Source of the DNA: Desulfurococcales archaeon
GTDB lineage: Archaea; Thermoproteota; Thermoprotei_A; Sulfolobales; Desulfurococcaceae
Reading direction: 5' to 3'
Assembly: GCA_027067785.1 (NCBI GenBank)
Contig: JAMOVL010000023.1
Location: 1-45,753 of the forward strand
Length of the DNA stretch: 45,753 nucleotides
Shown: positions 29,455 through 39,964 of the stretch, piece by piece
How positions within the stretch are numbered: position 1 is the first letter of the stretch
Layout: each line of letters begins with the position of its first letter
Made by a program: the position numbers and the translations under genes
The notes under the pieces: model-generated
Told to the model about the DNA's origin: nothing
The model's database searches: none
What the model saw: only the letters and a program-made list of their open reading frames with translations

Positions 29455-31077
29455 TTGTCTAAGAAAGAATCAATAGGATTTACAGAAGCTTTTAGCATCG
29501 GAGTCGGCGGTATGATCGGTGGAGGTATTTTCGCCGTCCTCGGCCTTAGCCTGCAGCTGGCAGGCACGGCTGCCCCGGTAGCGTTCCTAATAGCGGGATT
29601 GATAGCTCTTGCCACGGCATACTCGTATTCAAAGCTATCAGTAAGATATCCCAGCGAGGGGGGAACTATAGAGTATCTTGTAAGAGCATATGGCAACGGC
29701 GTGTTCTCCGGCGGGTTAAATATAATGTTATTGGCAAGCTATATAGTAATGATCAGCCTCTACAGCTATGCTTTCGGAAGCTATGGTGCTAGCGTTCTCG
29801 GAGGCTCTGTTCTCGTCAAACATTTACTTGCGACACTGGCTATAGTCATCTTTACAATAGTTAATGCGCTCGGAGCAGTTATAACTGGGCGTACAGAGGA
29901 TGCACTCGTATTATTTAAGGTTGCAATATTGGTACTCGTAGTTGGTGCTGGTCTTTCATTCGTTGACTGGGGGAGGCTTTCTCCATCCAATTGGCCAGGC
30001 CCCGTAAACATTATAGCTGGTGGCATGATCATATTCCTGGCCTACGAGGGCTTCGAGCTCATAGCTAATACGGCGAAAGATGTTAGGGACATAAAGGTGC
30101 TTCCTAAGGCATTTATTTCAGCAGTAGTATTTGTCACGACAATATATGTACTAGTAGCTATAGTCACTGCAGGAACTCTTACTCCGCAACAGGTAGCCGT
30201 TGCTAGAGACTATGCCCTCGCTATGGCGGCTAAACCCGCTCTCGGCGAGCTCGGATTCTTATTGATCGTGGCAGCTGCGCTTGCCTCGACGAGCAGCGCT
30301 ATTAACGCTACACTCTATGGCACGGCTAGAGCCAGCTATATCGTTGCGAAATATGGTCAGCTACCGAAAATAGTGGAGAAGAAGGTCTGGAGGAACGCGT
30401 ATGAGGGCTTAATCCTGATAAGTATTCTCAGTGTCATAATGGTTAATACTACGAGCCTTGAAGCGATAAGTGCTGCTGGCAGTGGCGGGTTCCTAACGAT
30501 CTTCATGATGGTTAATTTCGCGGCCTATAAGCTGAGAAGAGAGACCGGCGCGAACAAGTATATTACTCTTCTCGGCGGCTTCGCGACATTGTTTGCTCTA
30601 AGCTTACTGATCCTTAGAATGATCCAGCTAGCACCAATGAAGTTATCAGTGTTCATACTCCTAGTGGTGTTCTCGTTCTTAATCGAATACGCTATACGCC
30701 GCGCAACGGGTAGAAGGATCTCGAAGTATATTGATCCAGACCTAGAGAGGCGTGAAAAACACATAAGAAGCTGGTATGAATGGATACACCATATAATAGA
30801 GGAGATCCTGGACGAGTTCAGAGACGCCGAGATATATATTGTAGGCAGTATTGCAAGGGGAGAGATCCATAGATCTCATGACGTGGACGTCATGGTTGTA
30901 AGCAAAAATGTCCCGCCGGACAAGGAGGAGAGACTGAGAAAGAAATTAGAGCTAAAGCAGAAGAAGCCCCACCTGAGAAAATACCCTGTAGACATACATC
31001 TAGTGAGGCCTGAAGAGAAAGAAGAATGGTTAAAGAAAGAACATAAGAAGATCGAGCCGAAGAAAGAAAACAAATAA
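29455..31077 (+). CDS. APC-family amino-acid permease fused to C-terminal nucleotidyltransferase-fold domain
   Basis: FSIGVGGMIGGGIFAVLGLSLQLAGTAAPVAFLIAG; C-term IYIVGSIARGEIHRSHDVDVMVVSKN. Confidence 0.88.
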   Translation: MSKKESIGFTEAFSIGVGGMIGGGIFAVLGLSLQLAGTAAPVAFLIAGLIALATAYSYSKLSVRYPSEGGTIEYLVRAYGNGVFSGGLNIMLLASYIVMISLYSYAFGSYGASVLGGSVLVKHLLATLAIVIFTIVNALGAVITGRTEDALVLFKVAILVLVVGAGLSFVDWGRLSPSNWPGPVNIIAGGMIIFLAYEGFELIANTAKDVRDIKVLPKAFISAVVFVTTIYVLVAIVTAGTLTPQQVAVARDYALAMAAKPALGELGFLLIVAAALASTSSAINATLYGTARASYIVAKYGQLPKIVEKKVWRNAYEGLILISILSVIMVNTTSLEAISAAGSGGFLTIFMMVNFAAYKLRRETGANKYITLLGGFATLFALSLLILRMIQLAPMKLSVFILLVVFSFLIEYAIRRATGRRISKYIDPDLERREKHIRSWYEWIHHIIEEILDEFRDAEIYIVGSIARGEIHRSHDVDVMVVSKNVPPDKEERLRKKLELKQKKPHLRKYPVDIHLVRPEEKEEWLKKEHKKIEPKKENK

Positions 31078-31185
31078 TCCGTTACCCATCAAGATTTTAT
31101 TTGTATTTCTTCAATTAATTGGTAACCGGAATCAATGAACCTGTATTGTAAGTACATGAAAGATTATAGGGAGAGGTAGATCGGT

Positions 31186-32400
31186 ATGGCGAGGCCAAAA
31201 GGGTTAATCGTCGGCTTGGACCTGCTGTTCATGAGCGTAAACTTCAGCGCACTAACATTGTTCGCTGCTCTAAGCACATATGTGTCTAGCTCGATAGGCC
31301 TCGACAAATTCACCGAGTGGCTGGCATCAGCAGTCTATAGCGCTGGTATCTTCGCTGCATTCTTTATCGGTCACTCAAAATTCACCGAAACTCATCCTAG
31401 GAAAACAGTGTTCATAGCAGCCGTGCTAGCTTCGATACCGCAGTTCCTCATACCATACGCTATTAATCCCTGGGAAGTAGTGGTGCTGAGATTCATACAG
31501 GGAATGGTTATGATGGCATTACCGATATTCTCATCGCAAGTCGGATTATTGTTCGCCGAAGCAAGGCCGTTGGCGCTCGGAATAATATTGTCCGGAATAT
31601 TTGTAGGTGGCCTGATAGGCTCGAGCGTTGGACCGTTATTAGCGACTAGTATTGGATGGAGGGCAACATATGTGTTATTCGGCATAGCAATGCTGATCGC
31701 AGCAATAATCTGGATAGGTCTTACCCCACGTGATGCACTGCCAGTACATAAAGAGGAAGTGAAGACTGAGAGAAGAGTGAGTGTATGGAGAGACCCGTTC
31801 ACACTGCTGTGGGGCTTCTCGTTCTTCCCAGCGATCTGGATAATATTCACCCTAGCACCACTGATCTCTTTCATAGTGGAGAGCATGGGTGCTCCTGGCA
31901 GCGTTAACAAGCTGTCCTCAACAGTGCTAGAAGCATCCTATTTGACATGGTCTATAATCATAGGTGGTGTAGCCTACGCGCTCGCTAAGCGTAGAACTGG
32001 GACACCGCGCAATATGTTCAATACCTTCGCATCAGTACAGCTCTTCTGCTTCATAATAACCTTCATCGGAGTACTAGTTGTGATGAACTCGCATAACGTC
32101 GCAGTACTATTGCTAGGCTTAGTCCTAGTAGCTATGATCCAGGGAACAGGACCGACATTCTGGTCAGCTCCCTCCACAGCGTATCCTGAGGATCTCGCTA
32201 TAAGGGCTGGATACGCGCTTGGACTAATATCAAACTCTGCAGCACTAGTAGGGCCAATGACGTCAGTGGCAGTGCACAATGTAGCAGCTGTATGGGGTAT
32301 AATATTATTCATGGCACTACTTGGAGCAGTGCTGACATTTATAGGTATGAAGATGGAACTGCCTATTGAGAAGTATGGCGAGAAGAACAAACAACTATAA
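31186..32400 (+). CDS. MFS transporter
   Basis: about 12 TM-like segments; GILFSGIF.. VGGLIGSSVGPLLATSIGWRATYVLFG-type MFS region. Confidence 0.85.
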   Translation: MARPKGLIVGLDLLFMSVNFSALTLFAALSTYVSSSIGLDKFTEWLASAVYSAGIFAAFFIGHSKFTETHPRKTVFIAAVLASIPQFLIPYAINPWEVVVLRFIQGMVMMALPIFSSQVGLLFAEARPLALGIILSGIFVGGLIGSSVGPLLATSIGWRATYVLFGIAMLIAAIIWIGLTPRDALPVHKEEVKTERRVSVWRDPFTLLWGFSFFPAIWIIFTLAPLISFIVESMGAPGSVNKLSSTVLEASYLTWSIIIGGVAYALAKRRTGTPRNMFNTFASVQLFCFIITFIGVLVVMNSHNVAVLLLGLVLVAMIQGTGPTFWSAPSTAYPEDLAIRAGYALGLISNSAALVGPMTSVAVHNVAAVWGIILFMALLGAVLTFIGMKMELPIEKYGEKNKQL

Positions 32401-32475
32401 CATAGTTTGATGAGCCGTATAATGTAATTCATACATGTTTTTCAATAGAAGTATGTATTCTCGCTCATTGAATAA

Positions 32476-33048
32476 TCATGTATATGACGTACTACTGGCT
32501 AGAGTTTCTCTGAGGAAGAATGGTATAAACGAGATACTGGAGATTAGTTCGGGTATTGCAGCACCAGGGGGATAATGAATAGAGAAATGAAGAGTCCATA
32601 TGATCACATCAAAGATCGCTATTATGAATGCTGGTATACTAATATATTCATATCCATATGATGTTAAATAAGCTATGATTAATAGAAAGAAGGCTACCGA
32701 TACTATGAAATGAATTATTCCATAGGATTCGTTTAACACACCTATAAGTATTAGCATAATACCAGCTATGCATAAGATTACTTTATTGGAGGGCTTAACT
32801 CCGCTAGATAATACGGATGCTAATCCTAAGAGGTAGCCTCCGATCGCTAGTCCAGAGTTAAATATTGGTGCAGAGGATAAATGCTTCATATTTCCCAAAT
32901 CGCTGAGAGCATTTATCCAGATATTGAACCCTGGCGCACGTGATATTGACAGTATTATTGTAACATATGGGATTATAACGGAGACTACCGCGATCAACCT
33001 AGAAGAAGCTAGGCCGCTACAATACTGTTGACCGGCTCTACGCTTCAT
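32476..33048 (-). CDS. DUF998-like membrane protein
   Basis: hydrophobic; WINALSDLGN...NSGLAIGGYLLGLA. Confidence 0.65.
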   Translation of the reverse strand: MKRRAGQQYCSGLASSRLIAVVSVIIPYVTIILSISRAPGFNIWINALSDLGNMKHLSSAPIFNSGLAIGGYLLGLASVLSSGVKPSNKVILCIAGIMLILIGVLNESYGIIHFIVSVAFFLLIIAYLTSYGYEYISIPAFIIAIFDVIIWTLHFSIHYPPGAAIPELISSISFIPFFLRETLASSTSYT

Positions 33049-33059
33049 ACATGTTCACC

Positions 33060-34289
33060 TTATATTTTCTCTATTAATAGCGTTATAAGATATGCTACCA
33101 AAACTATTGCAACAACTAGTGCTATATTAACAAGAATAATTTGAAGAGTAGTTGTCGCTGTCGTATGCTTATGAATGATGAATGTTAGGTCGAGGTTTCT
33201 CACGATCTTTATCTTGGTATTGTTTAGATGTGCTAATAACGTTATATGTTCAACTTCACCCATTGATAGAGGCTTGGATATTAGGACATAATAGTTTGAA
33301 GACACTATCCTGTAACAATACTCTACATTAATGCTTGTTCCATTCCTTAGAGATATTATTATATCGTAATGTGGTGGGATAGGTCTATTTCCACTTATGT
33401 TCTCGGTTTCAACAACTATTCTTAGCGGTGACGCGTAAGAGGTTTTCAGGTAGAACTCTATCCTGTCATCATGACGCTCGACGGTAGTATTAAATGGTTT
33501 AGATGAAAGCAGAGATATTTTACCGATGAACTTAGGTTTTTCATACTCTATAATTATACCTTCAGAATAATGGGCGCCGAAATCCGGATAATCGGATACA
33601 ATTTCTACTTCTGATTCTACGAGTAGATTAGTATTGTTTTCATTGTCTTTTTGATAGTACATATAGTATTCATATAATGGAGTTCCGGATAGCATGTCTT
33701 GATAAGACGCATAGATAAACTTCTCGATAATATTGTCCCTACGGATAATGTAGGAATAACGTGTTTCAATACAATATACGTTCTTATAATAGGCTATCAC
33801 TGTTGCATTGGGTTTTGTTACCCATTCTGGCCAGATAAATGGTTTTGATACAAGCTTTATCTTCATTGTTCCCGTTATATTCGTGAGTTGTAATATGAGG
33901 GGAATAGACAGTCTGCTGCCTGAATATGTTTCATTATAGAGAACTGATATCATCTTATTCATTAATGCCTTCGGAATACCGATTATTTTAACCAGGCTTA
34001 TATTTACCAGCGATATTTTTACTGGGTGTGTAAGCTCCTCCGATAGGGGCCCGACAAGTAGTTTGTATTTCAAGCTTATTTCGAATCCTTTAGGCGATGT
34101 TAGACCTAGTAGGACTGGTACGAGTGGTTTGCCCGAATATATTATTCTGAAAGTTCCTTGATACAAGTATGTATGTGGTTGCGTAAATGTATTATGGTCT
34201 ATACTACTATATCCATACGTCATTGTCTCAACAATACTTCCCAAAAGCACTAACACTAGTAGTGTTATCATTACGTGTTTACTCGGCAA
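33060..34289 (-). CDS. membrane-anchored extracellular protein, unknown function
   Basis: N-terminal signal-like segment, many N-x-T/S, C-terminal TM. Confidence 0.65.
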   Translation of the reverse strand: MPSKHVMITLLVLVLLGSIVETMTYGYSSIDHNTFTQPHTYLYQGTFRIIYSGKPLVPVLLGLTSPKGFEISLKYKLLVGPLSEELTHPVKISLVNISLVKIIGIPKALMNKMISVLYNETYSGSRLSIPLILQLTNITGTMKIKLVSKPFIWPEWVTKPNATVIAYYKNVYCIETRYSYIIRRDNIIEKFIYASYQDMLSGTPLYEYYMYYQKDNENNTNLLVESEVEIVSDYPDFGAHYSEGIIIEYEKPKFIGKISLLSSKPFNTTVERHDDRIEFYLKTSYASPLRIVVETENISGNRPIPPHYDIIISLRNGTSINVEYCYRIVSSNYYVLISKPLSMGEVEHITLLAHLNNTKIKIVRNLDLTFIIHKHTTATTTLQIILVNIALVVAIVLVAYLITLLIEKI

Positions 34290-34436
34290 AATTACCTCCC
34301 TTACAGACGGACAAGTGCTATCGGTTAAGGGCCCACTTCCTCACAGCCTTCTCGGCTCGGCTATGCGGGCAATCACTCATCAGTATTATTATCACTGGAA
34401 ACCAACAATTTATTTGTAATCAGTTATTCCTAAGAG

Positions 34437-35237
34437 GTGACTAGTAGATTGTTTGATATAGAGGGATTAAGGGTCTTAGTAACAGCGTCGAGTAGAGGCA
34501 TAGGATTCGGTATTGCTAAGGTGTTGGTAAGGGAGGGAGCCAAAGTCGTTATCTCGTCGAGAAACAGGGAGAGACTCTACAGGGCTCTTCATGAACTAAA
34601 CAGTATTGGGTCGGGAGAGGCATACGCTGTTCAAGCCGATCTCACAAGGCGTGAAGATATAGAGAGACTAGTAAGGGAAACTGTTGATAGGCTAGGCGGG
34701 CTTGACGCCCTTGTCTATGTGACTGGGCCGCCGAGACCTGGTAGATTCCAGGATCTCAGACTTGACGATTGGGATTACGGGGTTAGATTGCTCATTATGA
34801 GCGCTGTTTGGCTCACATACTACTCTCTACCCTACATCATGGAGTCGACAAATCCTTCTATCACTTATGTTACAAGTGTAGCGGTTAGAGAACCTATTGA
34901 AACCATAGCGTTGTCTAATACTTTAAGGATAAGTGTACATGGCCTCGTCAAGACACTGGCTAGGGAGCTGGGAAGGAAGAATATTAGGGTGAACGCTGTT
35001 CTGCCAGGCTATATCTATACCGATAGGATCAAAGAGATCGCATCTGACAAGGCTTCGAGAACTGGTAAGAGTGTGGATGAAGTAATAAACGATATGGTTA
35101 AAGAAGTTCCTCTAGGGAGGATAGGTAAGCCTGAAGAAGTAGGTTATCTCGTGGCATTTCTCATAAGCAAATATGCTTCATATATCAATGGCGCCTCTAT
35201 ACCGATAGATGGCGGCTTACTTAGATCGGTGTTCTAA
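34437..35237 (+). CDS. SDR-family oxidoreductase
   Basis: VTASSRGIGFGIAKVLVREGAKVVISSRN; NAVLPGYIYTDR; YINGASIPIDGG. Confidence 0.9.
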   Translation: MTSRLFDIEGLRVLVTASSRGIGFGIAKVLVREGAKVVISSRNRERLYRALHELNSIGSGEAYAVQADLTRREDIERLVRETVDRLGGLDALVYVTGPPRPGRFQDLRLDDWDYGVRLLIMSAVWLTYYSLPYIMESTNPSITYVTSVAVREPIETIALSNTLRISVHGLVKTLARELGRKNIRVNAVLPGYIYTDRIKEIASDKASRTGKSVDEVINDMVKEVPLGRIGKPEEVGYLVAFLISKYASYINGASIPIDGGLLRSVF

Positions 35238-35348
35238 TGCCTGTCTACACGAAAAATAGTAATTAACACCCTTTTTCTCCAAAACAAATACGATAATGCT
35301 GAGCGGCTAGTAGCTGATTCGTGATGATCAACACCTAGGCTTAGAGGG

Positions 35349-35402
35349 ATGATGAGGCCGGCCTGTCCCTACTGATGGGGTAGGCCTTGGCCTCTGCTGA
35401 CC
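35349..35402 (+). ncRNA. candidate box C/D sRNA or terminator hairpin
   Basis: C ATGATGA (35349), CTGA (35372-35375), CTGA (35397-35400) in intergenic DNA; also can fold ggcct...aggcc. Confidence 0.4.
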
Positions 35403-35403
35403 A

Positions 35404-36741
35404 CTACTTCTTCTCGAGTAGTGCGTAGTAAAACCCTATAGTGCCGTGGAGATGGGGATATGCTCTCATAGTACCCGGTAGTAGTGGTGATTGTTTGAAA
35501 GGCTTTTCCAGCTTAACTAGTACTGCATCACCGTGTTTTTCCAAGAACTGTTTCACCACGCATTCGCCTTCTTCGACTAGGACGCTGCAGACCGTGTAGA
35601 GAAGCCTGCCGCCGTGCTTTAATAGCTTCCATCCGGCTTCAAGAAGTTCTTGTTGGAGAACAACTATTTGCTTTATGTCTTCCTCTCTATATCTCCACCT
35701 AACATCGGGGTTTCTCGCGATTGCTCCTGTGGAACTACATGGTGGGTCGACTAGGACGTAATCCATGCTTTTCTCCCCGAGTATCTCGGGGGATCTCCTG
35801 GCGTCTTCAACATGTATTGTAACGGCCTTTATGGTCCCTGTACGTTCCAGGAGCCTCCTCATCCTCTTGGCTCTATCACTGTATATCTCGAAGCTATGGA
35901 TCCTTGATTTTAGACGTGTGTATTCGGCTAGATAACTGGTTTTCCCGCCGGGTGCTGCGCATAGGTCAGCGATGCTCGTTCCAGGCTTTGGGTCAAGTAA
36001 TTCGACAGCTACCATGCTCGACTCGTCCTGTGGAGTGAGTATTCCTGTCTCGATTAATTTAACGAGATCCTTGCCGAGCGGCCCGCTCACTATGATTGAA
36101 TTAGGGCTATAGTTTCCCGGCCTGACTTCGTAGCCCGCTCTCCTCAGGTACTCCAGGACAGCGCTTCTACTTGCTTTCAAAGAATTTGCTCTGAAGGTTT
36201 TGGTATACTGTTTAAATGTTGATGAAAGGAAAGCCTCTAGATCCTCACCAAGGAGATCGAAACTGTGTTTCAACGCTTCATATAGTTGAGGCGATACCCT
36301 GTAGTTAATGATTATCTTGTCTTCTTCACTAACTGGTCTCCACTTATTGCTCGCAATGATATCAATTAGTTTCAATATATTGTCTCTACCTTTTCTTGCA
36401 AGGTATTTTTTAGCATATCTAATAATCGTGTGTTTTAAGCTATGGCCTGCCCTGGGATCGAGTTGTACCGTATATGTTACTAGTCTTAGTGCAGCACGGG
36501 CTTCACTATCTATCTTACTTATCTCTATATTTGTTAATGACTCTATGATCCTATCGATCAAGCCTTGGTTTCTGAATACGCCATAGATTATTCCAGAAGC
36601 GCGCCTGTCGAGAGATGAGCCCTGTATCCTGTACTTCTTCATTGCTCTCCTTATGGCTTCTTGCACAGGTTTTACATATTCTCCGGTTCTTAATGCTTCT
36701 ATAACGGCGTACACCATTCTCTGGTATTCTTTCGTAACCAT
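35404..36741 (-). CDS. NOL1/NOP2/Sun methyltransferase with NusB-like N-terminal domain
   Basis: DLCAAPGGKTSYLAE, DPPCSSTGAIARNPDVRWR, YTVCSVLVEEGE. Confidence 0.92.
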   Translation of the reverse strand: MVTKEYQRMVYAVIEALRTGEYVKPVQEAIRRAMKKYRIQGSSLDRRASGIIYGVFRNQGLIDRIIESLTNIEISKIDSEARAALRLVTYTVQLDPRAGHSLKHTIIRYAKKYLARKGRDNILKLIDIIASNKWRPVSEEDKIIINYRVSPQLYEALKHSFDLLGEDLEAFLSSTFKQYTKTFRANSLKASRSAVLEYLRRAGYEVRPGNYSPNSIIVSGPLGKDLVKLIETGILTPQDESSMVAVELLDPKPGTSIADLCAAPGGKTSYLAEYTRLKSRIHSFEIYSDRAKRMRRLLERTGTIKAVTIHVEDARRSPEILGEKSMDYVLVDPPCSSTGAIARNPDVRWRYREEDIKQIVVLQQELLEAGWKLLKHGGRLLYTVCSVLVEEGECVVKQFLEKHGDAVLVKLEKPFKQSPLLPGTMRAYPHLHGTIGFYYALLEKK

Positions 36742-36825
36742 AATGATCTCCCATATATTTACGGGGAACTACACTGTATTTGTACTCCTATAGTACTATC
36801 TATTATGTGGAGAGGTGGTGTTTGA

Positions 36826-37995
36826 TTGGTGTTTAGACTTGGTTTGGCTACAACTTATCCCCCAACCCATTGTGGTATAGCTGAGTATTCGCGCATGCTT
36901 TTAATGGCTATGAAATCCATTATGCCCTCTATCGAGGCCTATGTATTTGCCGATAGGCTTGGAGGCGATGAGAGGTTCGACGAGTTTGCACGTGTAATGG
37001 TTTATCCTTGTTTCACGCATCAGGAGAGGAGCTATAGGGATCTACTGGATAAGCTGGCCGAGATAGGGGGTGTTGATGTACTACATGTTCAGCATGAATA
37101 CGGTATTTTCGGCCTACATAACGGCTTAATCCACGCGATCGAAGAGGCTGTTAGGGAGAGGCTTGTTAAGAAGACAGTAATAACTATGCATACGGTTGAT
37201 CATCCTAATTCGCCGAGGAAAGCCACTATAGAGTTCCAATCACACCTGAATATCTTTGACGCCGTCATAGTCCATAGTGTTCTCCAGGAGTTCGAGCTAC
37301 AGCACCAGGACATACATCCTCTGAGGATATACAGGATACCGCATGGCACAATGTTGAACCCTTACCTATGGATGCCGAGATTTAAGCTGATGGAGGAATT
37401 AGGGCTTCGCTCAGAGCAGTTGAGAGGATTTATTGTTGTTGTTCCAGGTTTTCTCAGAAAGGATAAGGGTTTCGATATACTTGTTAAAGCTGTGAAGCCC
37501 CTGTTGAAGGAGAGGGGATTTACCCTTATAGTTGCGGGTGAAACAAGGGATCCGGCTCTAAGAAGAGAGCTTGAAGAAATGATTAAGAATGGGCCTAACA
37601 CTATTTTTATCGAGCGCTACTTGGCGAACGAAGAGATCCTTAAACTGGTCGCTCTGGCTGACGCTGTAGTCCTGCCTTACAGGGATCGGCCGAAATCATA
37701 TAGTGTTTCAGGAATCCTGCATCTTTCAATGGGTGGGCTGAAACCCATTATAGGAACGAGGACTCCTAGGCTTATTGAGCTCTATCAGCATGCGCCGAGA
37801 CTCACTGTCCCGCCGAAATCACCGAGAGAGCTTACGAAGAAGATCCGCTGGTTGTCTAAAAACTATGATCTCGCGATCGCGTATATGAGCTCACTATACA
37901 GTTACGCCGTTAGAACACAGTGGCTAAGGATGGCCCGTAGACACCTATCATTATACGCTTATCTGCTCGGAGTGGATCGTGTATCTAACATATAG
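36826..37995 (+). CDS. GT4-family glycosyltransferase
   Basis: TYPPTHCGIAEYSRML, VVPGFLRKDKGFDILVKA, VLPYRDRPKSYSVSGILH. Confidence 0.88.
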   Translation: MVFRLGLATTYPPTHCGIAEYSRMLLMAMKSIMPSIEAYVFADRLGGDERFDEFARVMVYPCFTHQERSYRDLLDKLAEIGGVDVLHVQHEYGIFGLHNGLIHAIEEAVRERLVKKTVITMHTVDHPNSPRKATIEFQSHLNIFDAVIVHSVLQEFELQHQDIHPLRIYRIPHGTMLNPYLWMPRFKLMEELGLRSEQLRGFIVVVPGFLRKDKGFDILVKAVKPLLKERGFTLIVAGETRDPALRRELEEMIKNGPNTIFIERYLANEEILKLVALADAVVLPYRDRPKSYSVSGILHLSMGGLKPIIGTRTPRLIELYQHAPRLTVPPKSPRELTKKIRWLSKNYDLAIAYMSSLYSYAVRTQWLRMARRHLSLYAYLLGVDRVSNI

Positions 37996-38041
37996 TTTGA
38001 TATTACTTTAAGATTACAATAGGGATCAATGGCTTGAAGCG

Positions 38042-38596
38042 GTGGAGGGTATGGATGAAGAAATAGTTTGTAGGGCATCTTATCATGGTACAGAAATTAT
38101 TGGTTTAAGAGCCGATATTACCAAGCTTGACGTGGACGCTATAGTTAATCCCGCTAATAGTATGCTTATTATGGGCGGCGGGGTCGCCGGGGCGATCAAG
38201 AGGGCTGGCGGGAAAATCATTGAGGACGAAGCGGTACGGCATGCACCAGTACCTGTAGGGAAAGCCGTTGTGACAGGTGCCGGCAGGCTTCCGGCAAAAT
38301 ACGTCATACATGCTCCCACCATGGAGAAACCCGCTATGAGGATTAATCCTGAGAAAGCCTATAAGGCGACAAGAGCAGCTCTTATCAAAGCACTTGATCT
38401 ATCGCTCAAAACAATAGCAATACCAGGTATGGGGACAGGGGTAGGCGGCCTAACACCGCGGGAAGCCGGGAAAGCCATGGCGAGAGCGATCAAGGAGATA
38501 CTAGGCCTTGGCATGAAGCTTGAGAAGATATACATCGTAGACCTGAATAGAGAAGTACCATTAGAAGTATGCAAAGCCATAGAGGCTGATCCCTAG
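38042..38596 (+). CDS. macro-domain (ADP-ribose-binding) protein
   Basis: DITKLDVDAIVNPANSMLIMGGGVAGAIKRAGG...IAIPGMGTGVGGL. Confidence 0.93.
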   Translation: MEGMDEEIVCRASYHGTEIIGLRADITKLDVDAIVNPANSMLIMGGGVAGAIKRAGGKIIEDEAVRHAPVPVGKAVVTGAGRLPAKYVIHAPTMEKPAMRINPEKAYKATRAALIKALDLSLKTIAIPGMGTGVGGLTPREAGKAMARAIKEILGLGMKLEKIYIVDLNREVPLEVCKAIEADP

Positions 38597-38598
38597 AA

Positions 38599-38868
38599 AT
38601 GCGTGTTATAGTAAAATACCTGTTATGGATGCGTGATAAAGCAGGAACAAACAGAGAAGAATATGTTTTCGACCAAGAAGAAATCACAATCGAACAACTA
38701 CTACGGAAAATAATACTGAGACACAAAAACCTAGAAAAACATCTAGCGAACCCGTTCACCAGCGAAAACCCCGTAATAATAACAATTAACGGCAGACCAG
38801 CAAAACCAGGTGCAAGAATCCGAGAAGGAGACCAAGTAACAATAATGCCCCCAGTATCTGGAGGATAA
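38599..38868 (+). CDS. MoaD/ThiS-like ubiquitin-fold protein (SAMP-like)
   Basis: 89 aa beta-grasp-like sequence ending in GDQVTIMPPVSGG. Confidence 0.88.
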   Translation: MRVIVKYLLWMRDKAGTNREEYVFDQEEITIEQLLRKIILRHKNLEKHLANPFTSENPVIITINGRPAKPGARIREGDQVTIMPPVSGG

Positions 38869-38880
38869 AAGAGAGAATAG

Positions 38881-38984
38881 AGCCGCCGGCGGGATTTGAA
38901 CCCGCGACCACCGGCTATCCCGACGGGCCTGAAAACACCGAGCCGCTTACAAGGCCGGCGCTCTACCGGCTGAGCTACGGCGGC
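38881..38984 (-). tRNA. tRNA-Thr(UGU) with 31-nt intron at 37/38
   Basis: acceptor GCCGCCG/CGGCGGC, loop CTTGTA|A, intron about 38917-38947. Confidence 0.92.
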
Positions 38985-39610
38985 ACAAACCAATATAAAA
39001 CAAGAACCGGAACCCCCTAAAAGAATTTTCCCACAAAACACAGGAAACACACTACTATGACCTCCATCATTAACGCAACAATATCGTCTTACTAGCAATA
39101 ATATTAGATCCAGAAACATTGCTGAGAATACGTAGAAAAGCCTACGAGATCTTTATCAAGCGTATAACCGGATAAGCTTATTTCTTCTTATCGTATTCTC
39201 TCAGCTTGTCCAAGACAGGCTTATAGTACTTAACCGCCAATTCTATAGCTTCCTTCCAAGAAAGAGCTCTAGCTTTCTTAGCAGTCATTAATATACTCCT
39301 TTTTTTATCAATATCATTTGTAGCTATAAAAAGCTAGTATGAACAGCCTATGGCATAAAAATATATTCTTCTGTTTTCAAAGGAATACTCTTACAGTTAG
39401 GATAACAATCCGCTTATTATTAGCTAATAACATAAAGTGATAGAATATCATACAGTAGATTCATAGCCTTTTTCATCGTAGATTTTCAAGGATAGGTCAC
39501 GATGTTCATAAATATATGCTCCATGGCAATCTTTAGAATAAAATTCCTTGTCAATAAATACAAAAAGACACTATACATACTCGTAGAAAAAATTCATAAA
39601 TAAGGATCTA

Positions 39611-39964
39611 TTGTGGTGCGGGGGGTGGGATTTGAACCCACGCAGGCCTACGCCATCGGGTCCTAAGCCCCCCGCCCTTTGCAGGCTCATAGAAGCTGAC
39701 CATAGAACTAACTACTATTCGGTGACACTCAATAGGATTCAACGAGAAGATCTTTCTCCAAAAACCCTTATTTGGACAGAACTAATGTACCAGGAGTTCC
39801 TGTTATGGCTGAAAGACGATAATCCAGACTTGTCCGTTAAACAGTATAAGAGCTATAAGAACAGATCAGCAGAGCTAATAGGCAAGAACCTATACTATGA
39901 GCAGAGCAAAAAGAATCTGTTGGAACCTATAGCTTCGCAGGCCATCCAGGTATTCCGTGGCTAG
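39611..39964 (+). pseudogene. int(C): truncated C-terminal part of SSV-type tyrosine integrase
   Basis: reads WCGGWDLNPRRPTPSGPKP through att, then SPKTLIWTELMYQEFLLWLKDDNPDLSVKQYKSYKNRSAELIGKNL; stops before any catalytic region. Confidence 0.7.
39614..39670 (-). repeat. duplicated 3' portion of tRNA-Leu(UAG): distal att copy
   Basis: 57-bp perfect direct repeat of 43276-43332. Confidence 0.95.

Noticed and set aside
38083-39119. Minus-strand ORFs overlapping the macro-domain/MoaD genes and tRNA-Thr
   Set aside because: Antisense shadows of well supported genes; 38490-39119 reads through the tRNA.
39178-39288. Small minus-strand ORF MTAKKARALSWKEAIELAVKYYKPVLDKLREYDKKK
   Set aside because: Plausible peptide, but too short to support as a gene without homologues or transcript data.
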